Of a DNA stretch of 64,000 nt, positions 46,081 to 57,912 are shown one piece after another (position 1 is the first letter of the stretch; the number at the start of each line of letters is the position of its first letter). The position numbers and the translations under genes are program-made. The notes under the pieces were generated by a model. The model did not search any database, was not told the DNA's origin, and saw only the letters and a list, made by a program, of their open reading frames with translations. This DNA is from Chlorocebus sabaeus (Eukaryota > Chordata > Mammalia > Primates > Cercopithecidae). The DNA lies in the NCBI RefSeq assembly GCF_047675955.1, contig NW_027327412.1, forward strand, positions 248,001 to 312,000. The letters run 5' to 3'.

Positions 46081-48649
46081 ATGGGCTTCCAAATATCACT
46101 TTGCAAATTCCACAAGAACAGTTTTACCGAAAGGCTTCTTGAGAAGAAAGCTGTAAATCTGTGAGATGAATTAACAGAACACAAAGCAGTTTCACAGAAA
46201 GCTTCATTTCAGTTTTTATCTTTGGATGTTTTCTTTTTCCTCATAGCCCTCTATGTGCCTTCAAATATCACTTTGAAAATTCCACAAGGAAAGTCTTAGT
46301 GAACGGCTTCTTGAGGGGAAAACTGTAACTCTGTGAGATGAATTAACAGAACACAAAGCAGTTTCTCAGATAGCTTTTTTCCAGTTTCTAACGGAGGATA
46401 TTTCCTTTTAAGCCGTAGCCCTCTATGGGCTTCCAAATATCACTTTGCAAGTTTCACAAGAACAGTCTTAGCGAAAGGCTTCCTGAGGGGAAAGTTGTAA
46501 CTCTGTGAGATGAATTAACAGAACACAAAGCAGTTTCTCAAAAAGCTTCTTTTCAGTTTTTAACCGAAGATATTTCCTTTTTCAACATAACCCTGTATGG
46601 GCTTCCAAATATCACTTTGCAAATTCCACAAGAACAGTCTTAGCGAAAGGCTTTTAGAGGGAAATGTTGTAACTATGTGAGATGAATTAACAGAACACAA
46701 AGCAATTTCTCAGAAAGCTTCTTTTCAGTTTTTATCTTACGATATTTCCTTTGTCACCATGGACCTCTATGGGCTTCCAAATCTCACTTTGCAAATTCCA
46801 CAAGAACAGTCTTAGCGAAAGAATTATTGAGTGGAAAGCTGTAACTCTTTGAGGTGAATTAACAGAACAAAAAGGAGTTTCTCAGAAAGCTTCTTTCCGC
46901 TTTTTAACAGAAGATATTTCCTTTTTCACCATAGCGCTCTATGGGCTTCCAAATATCATTTTGCAAATCCCACAACAACAGTCTTAGCGAAAGGCTTCTT
47001 GAAGGGAAAGCTGTAACTGGGTGAGGTCTATTATCAGAACACATGGCAGTTTCTCAGAAAGCTTCTTTCCAGTTTTTAACTGAAGATATTTCCTTTTTCA
47101 CCATAGCCCTCTATGGGCTTCCAAATATCACTTTGCAAATTCGACAACAGCCTTAGCGAAAGGCTTTTAGAGGGAAATGTAACTCTGTGAGATGAATTAA
47201 CAGAACACAAAGCAGTTTCTCAGAAAGCTTCTTTCCAGTTTTTAACGGAAAATAATTCCTTTTTCACCATAGCCCTCTATGGGATTCTAAATATCACTTT
47301 CCAAATTTCAGAAGAACAGTCTTAGTGAACGGCCTCTTGAGGGGAAATCTGTAACTCTCTGAGATGAATTAACAGAACACAAAGCAGTTTCTCAGAAATC
47401 TTCTTTCCAGTTTTTAACGAAAGATATGTCCTTTTTCACCATAGCCCTCTATGGGCTTGCAAATATCACTTTGCAAATTCCACAAGAACAGTCTTACCGA
47501 AAGGCTTCTTGAGAAGAAAGCTGTAACTCTGTGAGATGAATTGACAGAAAACAAAGCAGTTTCTCAGAAAATTTCTTTCCAGTTTTTAATGGAAGATATG
47601 TCCTTTTTCACCATAGCCCTCTATGGGCTTCCAAATATCACTTTGCAAATTCCACAAGAACAGTCTTCGGGAAAGGCTTCTGGAGGGGAAACCTGTAACT
47701 CTGTGAGATGAATTAACAGAACACAAAGCAGTTTCTCAGAAAGCTTCTTTCCAGTTTTTAACTGAAGATATTTCCTTTTTCACCATAGCCCTCTATAGGC
47801 TTCCAAATATCACTTTGCAAATGCCACAAGAACAGTCTTAGCGAAAGGCTTCTAGAGGGGAAAGCTGTAACTCGGTTAGATGTATTAACAGAACACACGG
47901 CAGTATCTCAGAATGCTTCTTTCCAGTTTTTAACGGAAAATATTTCCTTTTTCACCATAGCCCTCTAAGGGCTTCCAAATATCACTTTGCAAATTCCAAA
48001 AGAGCAGTCTTAGCGAAAGACTTCTGGAGCGGAAAGCTGTAACTCTCTGAAATGAATTAACAGAACACAGAGCTGTTTCTCAGAAAGCTTCTTTCCAGTT
48101 TTCAACCGAAGATATTCTCTTTTTCCCATAGCCCTCTATGGGCTTCCAAATATCACTTAGAAAATTCCACAAGAACAGTCTTAGCGAAAGGCTTCTTGAG
48201 GTGAAAGCTGTAACACGGTGAGATGTTTTAACAGAACAGACATCAGTTTCTCAGAAAGCTTCTTTCCAATTTTTAACGTAAGTTATTTCCTTTTTCACCA
48301 TAGCCCTCTACGGGCTTCTAAGATCACTTTGCAAATTCCACCAGAACAGTCTTAGCGAAAGGCTTCTGGGAGCAAAGCTGTAATTCTGTGAGATGAACTA
48401 ACAAAACACGAAGCAGTTTCTCAGAAATCTTCTTTTCGGTTTTTAATGGAAGAAATGTCCTTTTTCATCATAGCCCTCAATGGGCTTCAAATTTCACTTT
48501 GCAAATTCCACAAGAACAGTCTTAGCGAAAGGCTTTTTGAGGGGAAAGCTGTAACTCTGGTGACGAATTAACAGAACACAAAGCAGTTTCTCAAAAAGCT
48601 TCTTTACAGTTTTTATCGGAAAATATTTCCTTTTTCACCATTGCCCTCT
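46081..48649 (-). repeat. S segment, copy 2: 15 monomers
   Basis: 2,569 bp, nearly identical to the S copies at 34935 and 57913. Variants ACAGACATCAG in s13 and CCACCAGAACAG in s14 are shared with copy 3 but absent from copy 1 and the partial copy at the window start. Copies 2 and 3 are therefore the closest pair. Confidence 0.9.
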
Positions 48650-50708
48650 ATGAGATTCTAAATATCACTTTCCAAATTTCAGAAGAACAGTCTTAGTGAA
48701 AGGCCTCATGAGGGGAAATCTGTGACACTTTGAGATGAATTAACAGAACACAAAGCAGTTTCTCAGAAAGCTTCTTTTCAGATTTTATCTTACTATATTT
48801 CCTTTTTCAACATAGCCCTCTATGGTCTTCCAAATATCACTTTGCAAATTACACAAGAACAGTCTTTGTGAAAGACTTCTTGAGGGGAAAGCTGTAACTC
48901 TCTGAGATGAATTAACAGAACACAAAGCAGTTTCTCAGAAAGCTTCTTTTCAATTTTTATCTTAGGATATTTCCTTTTTCAGCATAGCCCTCTATGGGCT
49001 TCCAAAAACATTTTGCAAATTCCACAAGAACAGTCTTAGCGAAAGGATTCTGGAGATAAAAGCTGTAAATCTTTAAGATGAATTAAAAGAATTCAAAGCA
49101 GTTTCTCAGAAACCTTCTTTTCGTTTTTTATCTTACGATATTTCCATTTTCACCATAGGGCCATAGGGTTTCCAAATATCACTTTGCAAATTCCAGAAGA
49201 AAAGTCTTAGCAAAAGGCTTCTTGAGGGTAAAGCTGTAACTCTGTAAGATGAATTAACAGAACACAAAACATTTTCTCAGAAACCTACTTTTCAGTTTTT
49301 ACCTTAGGATACTTCCCTTTTCACCATAGCCCTCTATGGGATTCCAATTATCACTTTGAAAATTCCACATGAACAGTCTTAGCGAAAGTCTTCTTGAGGG
49401 GAAAGCTGTAACTCTGTGAGAGGAAGTAACTGAACACAAAGCAGTTTCTCAGAAAGCCTCTTTCCAGTTTTTAACTGAGGATATTTCCTTTTTCACCATA
49501 GCCCTTTTGGGCTTCCAAATATCACTTTGCAAATTCCACAAGAACAGTCTTAGCGAAAGGCTTCTTGAGGGGAAAGCTCTAACTCTGTGAGATGAATTAA
49601 CAGAACACAAAGCATTTTCTCACAAATCTTCTTTCCAGTTTTTAACGGAGGGTGTTTCCTTTCTCACCATAGTTCTCTATGGGCTTCCAAATATCACATT
49701 GCAAATCCCACAAGAACAGTCTTAGCGAAAGGCTTCTTGAGAGGAAAGCTGTAACTCAGTGAGACGTATTAACAGAAGACACGGCATTTTTTCAGAATGC
49801 TTATTTCCAGTTTTTAACGGAAGATATTTCCTTTTTCACCATAGTCCTCTATGGGTTTCCAAATATCACTTTCCAAATTTCACAAAACAGTCTTAATGAA
49901 CGGCTTCTTGAGGGAAAAGCTGTAGCTCTGTGAGATGAACTAACAGAACACAAAGCAGTTTTTCAGACAGCATCTTTTCGGTAAGTATCTTACGATATTT
50001 CCATTTTCACCATAGCCCTCTATGGGCTTCCACATATCACTTTGGAAATTCCTCAAAAACAGTCTTAGCGGAAGGCTTCTTGAGGGGCAAGCTGTAACTC
50101 TTTGAAATGAATTAACAGAACATAAAGCAGTTTCTCGGAAAGCTTCTTTTCATTTTTTAACTGAAGTTATTTCCATTTTCACCATAGCCCTCTATGGGAT
50201 TCCAAATATCACTATGCAAATTCCACAAGAACAGTGGAAGCGAAAGACTTCTGGAGGGGAAAACTGTAACTCTGTGAGATGAATTAACAGAACACAAAGC
50301 AGTTTCTCAGATATCTTCTTTCCAGTTTTTAACGAAAGATATTTCCTTTTTCACCATAGTCCTCTATGGGCTTCCAAATATCACTTTGCAAATCCCACAA
50401 GAACAGTCTTAGCAATTGCCTTCTTGAGGGGAAAGCTGTAACTCGGTGAGACGCTTTAACAGAAAACACGGCAGTTTCTCAAAAAGCTTCTTTCCAGGTT
50501 TAATGGAAGATATTTCCTTTTTCACCATAGCCCTGTAGGAGTTTTCTAATATCACTTTGCAAATTTCACAAGAATAGTCTCAGTGAACTGCTTCTTGAAG
50601 GGAAAGCTGTAACTCTGTGAGATGAACTAACAGAACACAAAGCAGTTTATCAGAAAGCTTCTTTACAGTTTTTATCGGAAAATATTTCCTTTTTCACCAT
50701 TGCCCTCT
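48650..50708 (-). repeat. HOR unit U20: type B, 12 monomers
   Basis: 2,059 bp. GCTTATTTCCAG in m7 and ATACTTCCCTTTTC in m4 are shared with U24 11,832 bp downstream but not with U16, so U20 and U24 are the most recent pair. Confidence 0.9.
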
Positions 50709-52765
50709 ATGAGATTCTAAATATCACTTTCCAAATTTCAGAAGAACAGTCTTAGTGAACGGCCTCATGAGGGGAAATCTGTGACACTTTGAGATGAATT
50801 AACAGAACACAAAGCAGTTTCTCAGAAAGCTTCTTTTCGGATTTTATCTTACTATATTTCCTTTTTCAACATAGCCCTCTATGGTCTTCCAAATATCACT
50901 TTGCAAATTACACAAGAACAGTCTTTGTGAAAGACTTCTTGAGGGGAAAGCTGTAACTCTCTGAGATGAATTAACAGAACACAAAGCAGTTTCTCAGAAA
51001 GCTTCTTTTCAGTTTTTATCTTAGGATATTTCCTTTTTCAGCATAGCCCTCTATGGGCTTCCAAAAACATTTTGCAAATTCCACAAGAACAGTCTTAGCG
51101 AAAGGATTCTGGAGATAAAAGCTGTAAATCTGTAAGATGAATTAAAAGAATTCAAAGCAGTTTCTCAGAAACCTTCTTTTCGTTTTTTATCTTACGATAT
51201 TTCCATTTTCACCATAGGGCTATAGGGTTTCCAAATATCACTTTGCAAATTCCAGAAGAAAAGTCTTAGCGAAAGGCTTCTTGAGGGTAAAGCTGTAACT
51301 CTGTAAGATGAATTAACAGAACACAAAACATTTTCTCAGAAACCTACTTTTCAGTTTTTACCTTAGGATATTTCCTTTTTCACCATAGCCCTCTATGGGA
51401 TTCCAATTATCACTTTGAAAATTCCACATGAACAGTCTTAGCGAAAGTCTTCTTGAGGGGAAAGCTGTAACTCTGTGAGAGGAACTAACTGACCACAAAG
51501 CAGTTTCTCAGAAAGCTTTTTCCAGTTTTTAACTGAGGATATTTCCTTTCTCACCATAGCCCTTTTGGGCTTCCAAATATCACTTTGCAAATTCCACAAC
51601 AACAGCCTTAGCGAATGGCTTCCTGAGGTAATAGAGTAACTCTGTGACTGGAATTAACAGAACACAAAGCAGTTTCTCAGAAAGCTTCTTTTCGGTTTTT
51701 ATCTTAGGATGTTTCCTTTTTCACCATTGCCCTCTATGTGCCTCCACATATGACTTTGCAATTCCACAAGAACAGTCTTAGTGAACGGCTTCCTGAGGGG
51801 AAAGCTGTAGCTCGGTGATATGTACTAACAGAACACACCGCATTTTCTCAGAATGGTTCTTTCCAGTTTTTAACGGAAGATATTTCCTTTTTCACCTTAG
51901 CCCTCTATGGGCTTCCAAATATCACTTTGCAAATTTCACAAAACAGTCTTAGTGAACGGCTTCTTGAGGGAAAAGCTGTAGCTCTGTGAGATGAACTAAC
52001 AGAACACAAAGCAGTTTTTCAGACAGCTTCTTTTCGGTAAGTATCTTACGATATTTCCATTTTCACCATAGCCCTCTATGGGCTTCCACATATCACTTTG
52101 GAAATTCCTCAAAAACAGTCTTAGCGGAAGGCTTCTTGAGGGGAAAGCTGTAACCCTTGGAGATGAATTAACAGAACACAAAGCAGTTTCTCGGAAAGCT
52201 TCTTTTCATTTTTTAACTGAAGTTATTTCCATTTTCACCATAGCCCTCTATGGGATTCCAAATATCACTATGCAAATTCCACAAGAACAGTGGAAGCGAA
52301 AGACTTCTGGAGGGGAAAACTGTAACTCTGTGAGATGAATTAACAGAACACAAAGCAGTTTCTCAGATATCTTCTTTCCAGTTTTTAACGAAAGATATTT
52401 CCTTTTTCACCATAGCCCTGTATGGGCTTCCAAATATCACTTTGCAAATCCCACAAGAACAGTCTTAGCGAAAGCCTTCTTGCGGGGAAAGCTGTAACTC
52501 GCTGAGATGCTTTAACAGAACACACGGCAGTTTCTCAAAAAGCTTCTTTCCAGTTTTTAACGGAAGATATTTCCTTTTTCACCATAGCCCTCTAGGAGTT
52601 TTCTAATATCACTTTGCAAATTTCACAAGAATAGTCTCAGTGAACTGCTTCTTGAAGGGAAAGCTGTAACTCTGTGAGATGAACTAACAGAACACAAAGC
52701 AGTTTATCAGAAAGCTTCTTTACAGTTTTTATCGGAAAATATTTCCTTTTTCACCATTGCCCTCT
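50709..52765 (-). repeat. HOR unit U21: type A, 12 monomers
   Basis: 2,057 bp, with GAGGTAATAGAG, CTGTGACTGG and GATATGTACT. m7 reads CAGTCTTAGTG where most A units read CAGTATTAGTG. m2 has TTACACAAG where U17 has AAGACAAG. Confidence 0.89.
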
Positions 52766-54823
52766 ATGAGATTCTAAATATCACTTTCCAAATTTCAGAA
52801 GAACAGTCTTAGTGAACGGCCTCATGAGGGGAAATCTGTGACACTTTGAGATGAATTAACAGAACACAAAGCAGGTTCTCAGAAAGTTTCTTTTCGGATT
52901 TTATCTTACTATATTTCCTTTTTCAACATAGCCCTCTATGGTCTTCCAAATATCACTTTGCAAATTACACAAGAACAATCTTTGTGAAAGACTTCTTGAG
53001 GGGAAAGCTGTAACTCTCTGAGATGAATTAACAGAACACAAAGCAGTTTCTCAGAAAGCTTCTTTTCAGTTTTTATCTTAGGATATTTCCTTTTTCAGCA
53101 TAGCCCTCTATGGGCTTCCAAAAACATTTTGCAAATTCCACAAGAACAGTCTTAGCGAAAGGATTCTGGAGATAAAAGCTGTAAATCTGTAAGATGAATT
53201 AAAAGAATTCAAAGCAGTTTCTCAAAAACCTTCTTTTCGTTTTTTATCTTACGATATTTCCATTTTCACCATAGGGCTATAGGGTTTCCAAATATCACTT
53301 TGCAAATTCCAGAAGAAAAGTCTTAGCGAAAGGCTTCTTGAGGGTAAAGCTGTAACTCTGTAAGATGAATTAACAGAACACAAAACATTTTCTCAGAAAC
53401 CTACTTTTCAGTTTTTACCTTAAGATATTTCCTTTTTCACCATAGCCCTCTATGGGACTCCAATTATCACTTTGAGAATTCCACATGAGCAGTCTTAGCG
53501 AAAGTCTTCTTGAGGGGAAAGCTGTAACTCTGTGAGAGGAACTAACTGACCACAAAGCAGTTTCTCAGAAAGCTTTTTTCCAGTTTTTAACTGAGGATAT
53601 TTCCTTTCTCACCATAGCCCTTTTGGGTTTCCAAATATCACTTTGCAAATTCCACAACAACAGCCTTAGCGAAAGGCTTCCTGAGGTAATAGAGTAACTC
53701 TGTGACTTGAATTAACAGAACACAAAGCAGTTTCTCAGAAAGCTTCTTTTCGGTTTTTATCTTAGGATGTTTCCTTTTTCACCATTGCCCTCTATGTGCC
53801 TCCACATATGACTTTGCAATTCCACAAGAACAGTATTAGTGAACGGCTTCCTGAGGGGAAAGCTGTAGCTCGGTGATATGTACTAACAGAACACACCGCA
53901 TTTTCTCAGAATGGTTCTTTCCAGTTTTTAACGGAAGATATTTCCTTTTTCACCTTAGCCCTCTATGGGCTTCCAAATATCACTTTGCAAATTTCACAAA
54001 ACAGTCTTAGTGAACGGCTTCTTGAGGGAAAAGCTGTAGCTCTGTGAGATGAACTAACAGAACACAAAGCAGTTTTTCAGACAGCATCTTTTCGGTAAGT
54101 ATCTTAGGATATTTCCATTTTCACCATAGCCCTCTATGGGCTTCCACATATCACTTTGGAAATTCCTCAAAAACAGTCTTAGCGGAAGGCTTCTTGAGGG
54201 GAAATCTGTAACTCTTTGAGATGAATTAACAGAACACAAAGCAGTTTCTCGGAAAGCTTCTTTTCATTTTTTAACTGAAGTTATTTCCATTTTCACCATA
54301 GCCCTCTATGGGATTCCAAATATCACTATGCAAATTCCACAAGAACAGTGGAAGCGAAAGACTTCGGGAGGGGAAAACTGTAACGCTGTGAGATGAATTA
54401 ACAGAACACAAAGCAGTTTCTCAGATATCTTCTTTCCAGTTTTTAAAGAAAGATATTTCCTTTTTCACCATAGCCCTCTATGGGCTTCCAAATATCACTT
54501 TGCAAATCCCACAAGAACAGTCTTAGCGAAAGCCTTCTTGAGGGGAAAGCTGTAACTCGGTGAGACGCTTTAACAGAAAACACGGCAGTTTCTCAAAAAG
54601 CTTCTTTCAGGTTTTTAACGAAAGATATTTCCTTTTTCACCATAGCCCTCTAGGAGTTTTCTAATATCACTTTGCAAATTTCACAAGAATAGTCTCAGTG
54701 AACTGCTTCTTGAAGGGAAAGCTGTAACTCTTTGAGATGAACTAACAGAACACAAAGCAGTTTATCAGAAAGCTTCTTTACAGTTTTTATCGGAAAATAT
54801 TTCCTTTTTCACCATTGCCCTCT
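52766..54823 (-). repeat. HOR unit U22: type A, 12 monomers
   Basis: 2,058 bp and very close to U18. A private base change in m5 creates an extra GAATTC at 53476-53481, which is otherwise confined to m3. Confidence 0.9.
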
Positions 54824-56544
54824 ATGAGATTCTAAATATCACTTTCCAAATTTCAGAAGAACAGTCTTAGTGAACGGCCTCATGAGGGGAAATCTGTGAC
54901 ACTTTGAGATGAATTAACAGAACACAAAGCAGTTTCTCAGAATGCTTCTTTTCGGATTTTATCTTACTATATTTCCTTTTTCAACATAGCCCTCTATGGT
55001 CTTCCAAATATCACTTTGCAAATTACACAAGAACAGTCTTTGTGAAAGACTTCTTGAGGGGAAAGCTGTAACTCTCTGAGATGAATTAACAGAACACAAA
55101 GCAGTTTCTCAGAAAGCTTCTTTTCAGTTTTTATCTTAGGATATTTCCTTTTTCAGCATAGCCCTCTATGGGCTTCCGAAAACATTTGCAAATTCCACAA
55201 GAACAGTCTTAGCGAAAGGATTCTGGAGATAAAAGCTGTAAATCTGTAAGATGAATTAAAAGAATTCAAAGCAGTTTCTCAGAAACCTTCTTTTCGTTTC
55301 TTATCTTACGATATTTCCATTTTCACCATAGGGCTATAGGGTTTCCAAATATCACTTTGCAAATTCCAGAAGAAAAGTCTTAGCGAAAGGCTTCTTGAGG
55401 TTAAAGCTGTAACTCTGTAAGATGAATTAACAGAACACAAAACATTTTCGCAGAAACCTACTTTTCAGTTTTTACCTTAGGATATTTCCTTTTTCACCAT
55501 AGCCCTCTATGGGATTCCAATTATCACTTTGAAAATTCCACATGAACAGTCTTAGCGAAAGTCTTCTTGAGGGGAAAGGTGTAACTCTGTGAGAGGAACT
55601 AACTGAACACAAAGAAGTTTCTCAGAAAGCTTCTTTCCAGTTTTTAACTGAGGATATTTCCTTTTTCACCATAGCGCTTTTGGGCTTCCAAATATCACTT
55701 TGCAAATTCCACAAGAACAGTCTTAACGAAAGGCTTCTTGAGGGGAAAGCTCTAACTCTGTGAGATGAATTAACAGAACACAAAGCATTTTCTCACAAAT
55801 CTTCTTTCCAGTTTTTAATGGAGGATATTTCCTTTCTCACCATATTTCTCTATGGGCTCCCAAATATCACATTGCAAATCCCACAAGAACAGTCTTAGCG
55901 AAAGGCTTCTTGAGAGGAAAGCTGTAACTCAGTGAGACGTATTAACAGAAGACACGGCATTTTCTCAGAATGCTTCTTTCCAGTTTTTAACGGAAGATAT
56001 TTCGTTTTTCACCATAGTCCTCTATGGGTTTCCAAATATCACTTTCCAAATTTCACAAAACAGTCTTAATGAACGGCTTCTTGAGGGAAAATCTGTAGCT
56101 CTGTGAGATGAACTAACAGAACACAAAGCACTTTTTCAGACAGCTTCTCTTCGGTAAGTATCTTAGGATATTTCCATTTTCACCATAGCCCTCTATGGGC
56201 TTCCACATATCACTTTGGAAATTCCTCAAAAACAGTCTTAGCGGAAGGCTTCTTGAGGGGAAAGCTGTAATTCTTTGAGATGAATTAACAGAACACAAAG
56301 CAGTTTCTCGGAAAGCTTCTTTTCATTTTTTAATTGAAGGTATTTCCATTTTCACCATAGCCCTCTATGGGAATCCAAATATCACTATGCAAATTCCACA
56401 AGAACAGTGGAAGCGAAAGACTTCTGGAGGGGAAAACTGTAACGCTGTGAGATGAATTAACAGAACACAAAGCAGTTTCTCAGATAAATTCTTTCCAGTT
56501 TTTAACGAAAGATATTTCCTTTTTCAGCGTAGTCCTCTATGGGC

Positions 56545-56566
56545 TTCCAAATATCACTTTGCAAAT
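56545..56566. other. Hybrid monomer m11/m4 in L copy 3
   Basis: m11-type GGGCTTCC (C at 56544) passes into m4-type AAATTCCAGAAG (T at 56567). This junction skips m12 and m1-m3 and defines the L unit. Confidence 0.84.
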
Positions 56567-57867
56567 TCCAGAAGAAAAGTCGTAGCAAAAGGCTTCTTGA
56601 GGGTAAAGCTGTAACTCTGTAAGATGAATTAACAGAACACAAAACATTTTCTCAGAAACCTACTTTTCAGTTTTTACCTTAGGATATTTCCTTTTTCACC
56701 ATAGCCCTCTATGGGATTCCAATTATCACTTTGAAAATTCCACATGAACAGTCTTAGCGAAAGTCTTCTTGAGGGGAAAGCTGTAACTCTGTGAGAGGAA
56801 CTAACTGAACACAAAGCAGTTTCTCAGAAAGCCTCTTTCCAGTTTTTAACTGAGGATATTTCCTTTTTCACCATAGCTCTTTTGGGCTTCCATATATCAC
56901 TTTGCAAATTCCACAAGAACAGTCTTAGCGAAAGGCTTCTTGAGGGGAAAGCTCTAACTCTGTGAGATGAATTAACAGAACACAAAGCATTTTCTCACAA
57001 ATCTTCTTTCCAGTTTTTAACGGAGGATATTTCCTTTATCACCATAGTCCTCTATGGGCTTCCAAATATCACATTGCAAATCCCACAAGAACAGTCTTAG
57101 CGAAAGGCTTCTTGAGAGGAAAGCTGTAACTCAGTGAGACGTATTAACAGAAGACACGGCATTTTCTCAGAATGCTTCTTTCCAGTTTTTAACGGAAGAT
57201 ATTTCCTTTTTCACCATAGTCCTCTATGGGTTTCCAAATATCACTTTCCAAATTTCACAAAACAGTCGTAATGAACGGCTTCTTGAGGGAAAAGCTGTAT
57301 CTCTGTGAGATGAACTAACAGAACACAAAGCAGTTTTTCAGACAGCTTCTCTTCGGTAAGTATCTTAGGATATTTCCATTTTCACCATAGCCCTCTATGG
57401 GCTTCCACATATCACTTTGGAAATTCCTCAAAAACAGTCTTAGCGGAAGGCTTCTTGAGGGGAAAGCTCTAACTCTGTGAGATGAATTAACAGAACACAA
57501 AGCAGTTTCTCGGAAAGCTTCTTTTCATTTTTTAACTGAAGGTATTTCCATTTTCACCATAGCCCTCTATGGGATTCCAAATATCACTATGCAAATTCCA
57601 CAAGAACAGTGGAAGCGAAAGACTTCTGGAGGGGAAAACTGTAATGCTGTGAGATGAATTAACAGAACACAAAGCAGTTTCTCAGATATCTTCTTTCCAG
57701 TTTTTAACGAAAGATATTTCCTTTTTCACCATAGTCCTCTAGGGACTTCCAAATATCACTTTGCAAATCCCACAAGAACAGTCTTAGCGAAAGCCTTCTT
57801 GAGGGGAAAGCTGTATCTCGGTGAGATGCTTTAACAGAACACACGGCAGTTTCTCAAAAAGCTTCTT

Positions 57868-57884
57868 TCCCGTTTTTAACGGAA
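57868..57884 (-). promoter_or_regulatory. Near-match to CENP-B box, copy 3
   Basis: Same sequence and L/S border position as at 34890 and 46036; offset from copy 2 is 11,832 bp. Confidence 0.45.
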
Positions 57885-57912
57885 GATATGTCCTTTTTCA
57901 CCATAGCCCTCT

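Larger units (their letters stand above)
37504..48649 (-). repeat. Super-repeat 1 (B-A-A-L-S), 65 monomers, 11,146 bp
   Basis: Contains B12 (37504-39562), A12 (39563-41619), A12 (41620-43677), L14 (43678-46080) and S15 (46081-48649). The same order recurs in the next 11,832 bp. Within shared parts the offset is 11,146 bp before the deletion point near 44,341 and 11,832 bp after it. The two periods are explained by one 686-bp difference. Confidence 0.9.
54824..57912 (-). repeat. L unit, copy 3: 18 monomers, full-length form
   Basis: Order m1-m10, hybrid m11/m4, m5-m11 (3,089 bp). It contains two m5-m10 series, both with type B m6-m7 pairs (GCTCTAACTC, GAGACGTATT). L copies 1 and 2 can be derived from this form by a one-monomer and a four-monomer deletion respectively. 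Confidence 0.89.
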
